From an uncultured Sphingomonadales bacterium (GTDB lineage Bacteria > Pseudomonadota > Alphaproteobacteria > Sphingomonadales > Rhodothalassiaceae), in contig CANMND010000006.1 of assembly GCA_947499155.1 (NCBI GenBank), forward strand, positions 124,001 through 188,000: a stretch of DNA of 64,000 nucleotides. The letters run 5' to 3'. Shown piece by piece: positions 63,873-64,000 of the stretch. Under the pieces are notes generated by a model that had not been told where the DNA came from, searched no databases, and saw only the letters and a program-made list of their open reading frames with translations. A program made the position numbers and the translations under genes. Numbering within the stretch: position 1 is the stretch's first letter; each line of letters begins with the position of its first letter.

Positions 63873-64000
63873 TTACCCCTTGCGGTAAGGGCTGTGCCTG
63901 CTGAGCATTTTGATGGCATCGTCCACGTCCTCGCGCTCGGACTGAAGATAGCGACGGACTGCATGATGAAAGCCGTCATCAGCCATCCAGTGTACGGACG
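63873..64000 (-). CDS. COG3146-type GNAT/peptidoglycan-related acyltransferase (3' end only)
   Basis: The last 41 residues read VHWMADDGFHHAVRRYLQSE followed by REDVDDAIKMLSRHSPYRKG and a stop at 63873. This is the typical C-terminus of the COG3146 (PF04339) FemAB/GNAT-like proteins of alphaproteobacteria. The rest lies beyond the window. The role is not well known. Confidence 0.7.
   Translation of the reverse strand, partial: SVHWMADDGFHHAVRRYLQSEREDVDDAIKMLSRHSPYRKG

Noticed and set aside
1-64000. CRISPR arrays, rRNA or tRNA genes, and insertion sequences
   Set aside because: I saw no regularly spaced repeats, no tRNA-like cloverleaf sequence in the intergenic gaps and no IS-type transposase besides the phage MuA-like one. 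A dedicated scan with tRNAscan-SE or Infernal was not possible.

Overview
The window is chromosomal DNA from an alphaproteobacterium. The host part carries a C4-type 5-aminolevulinate synthase (hemA), an LdtR-like MarR regulator, the small DUF6898-like protein beside hemA, adjacent dapA and smpB, and at the right edge the tail of a COG3146-type acyltransferase; this set is typical of the class. I cannot fix the genus; an affinity to Kordiimonas/Iodidimonas-like marine lineages is only a guess.

Positions 1-22.8 kb are most of a Mu-like transposable myophage prophage, read right to left. From the right: candidate transposase-binding repeats of one phage end (22.67-22.83 kb), an S24-type repressor (+ strand) facing a Ner-like regulator across three operator-like palindromes, MuA- and MuB-like transposition proteins, a MazG-like pyrophosphohydrolase, small early genes, GemA, and a Mor-type activator. 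A hairpin terminator follows, then lysis genes (M15 endolysin, 3-TM holin), terminase, portal, gpF and gpG, head protease, decoration protein, major capsid, gp35-gp38-like connectors, tail sheath and tail tube. The left edge cuts the tail-tube gene, so the other phage end is outside. Two + strand genes (a lipoprotein at 5.8 kb and an unknown protein at 20.5 kb) look like accessory cargo.

Positions 23.0-27.6 kb hold a mercury-resistance locus: merR diverging from merT-merP-merF-merA, followed by an outer-membrane channel-like protein, a second exported HMA protein and a second MerT-like protein. Two c-type cytochrome genes follow on the minus strand (27.7-29.2 kb).

After 500 bases of very AT-rich DNA comes the most unusual region: three translationally coupled giant genes (1151, 1792 and 1032 aa; 29.66-41.57 kb) with no export signals that I can see. 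The first has a peptidoglycan-binding-like segment, the second is a long beta-rich protein resembling DUF6603 proteins, the third has Ig/FN3-like parts and a proline hinge. A convergent gene encodes a double-CDGSH, double-cupin protein. I consider the triad the best candidate for an undescribed system.

From 43 kb onward the DNA looks mostly like ordinary chromosome: a cold-shock protein with a long leader, an SGNH-MBOAT acyl-transfer pair, a serine carboxypeptidase, a VanZ-like protein, an EF-hand protein, a soluble lytic transglycosylase, dapA, smpB, a CNNM/CBS transporter, hemA, ldtR-like, valine-catabolism genes (mmsB and 3-hydroxyisobutyryl-CoA hydrolase) and a DedA-like protein. Near the right edge an uncharacterised pair (588-aa protein plus heme-motif lipoprotein) faces a TonB-dependent receptor.
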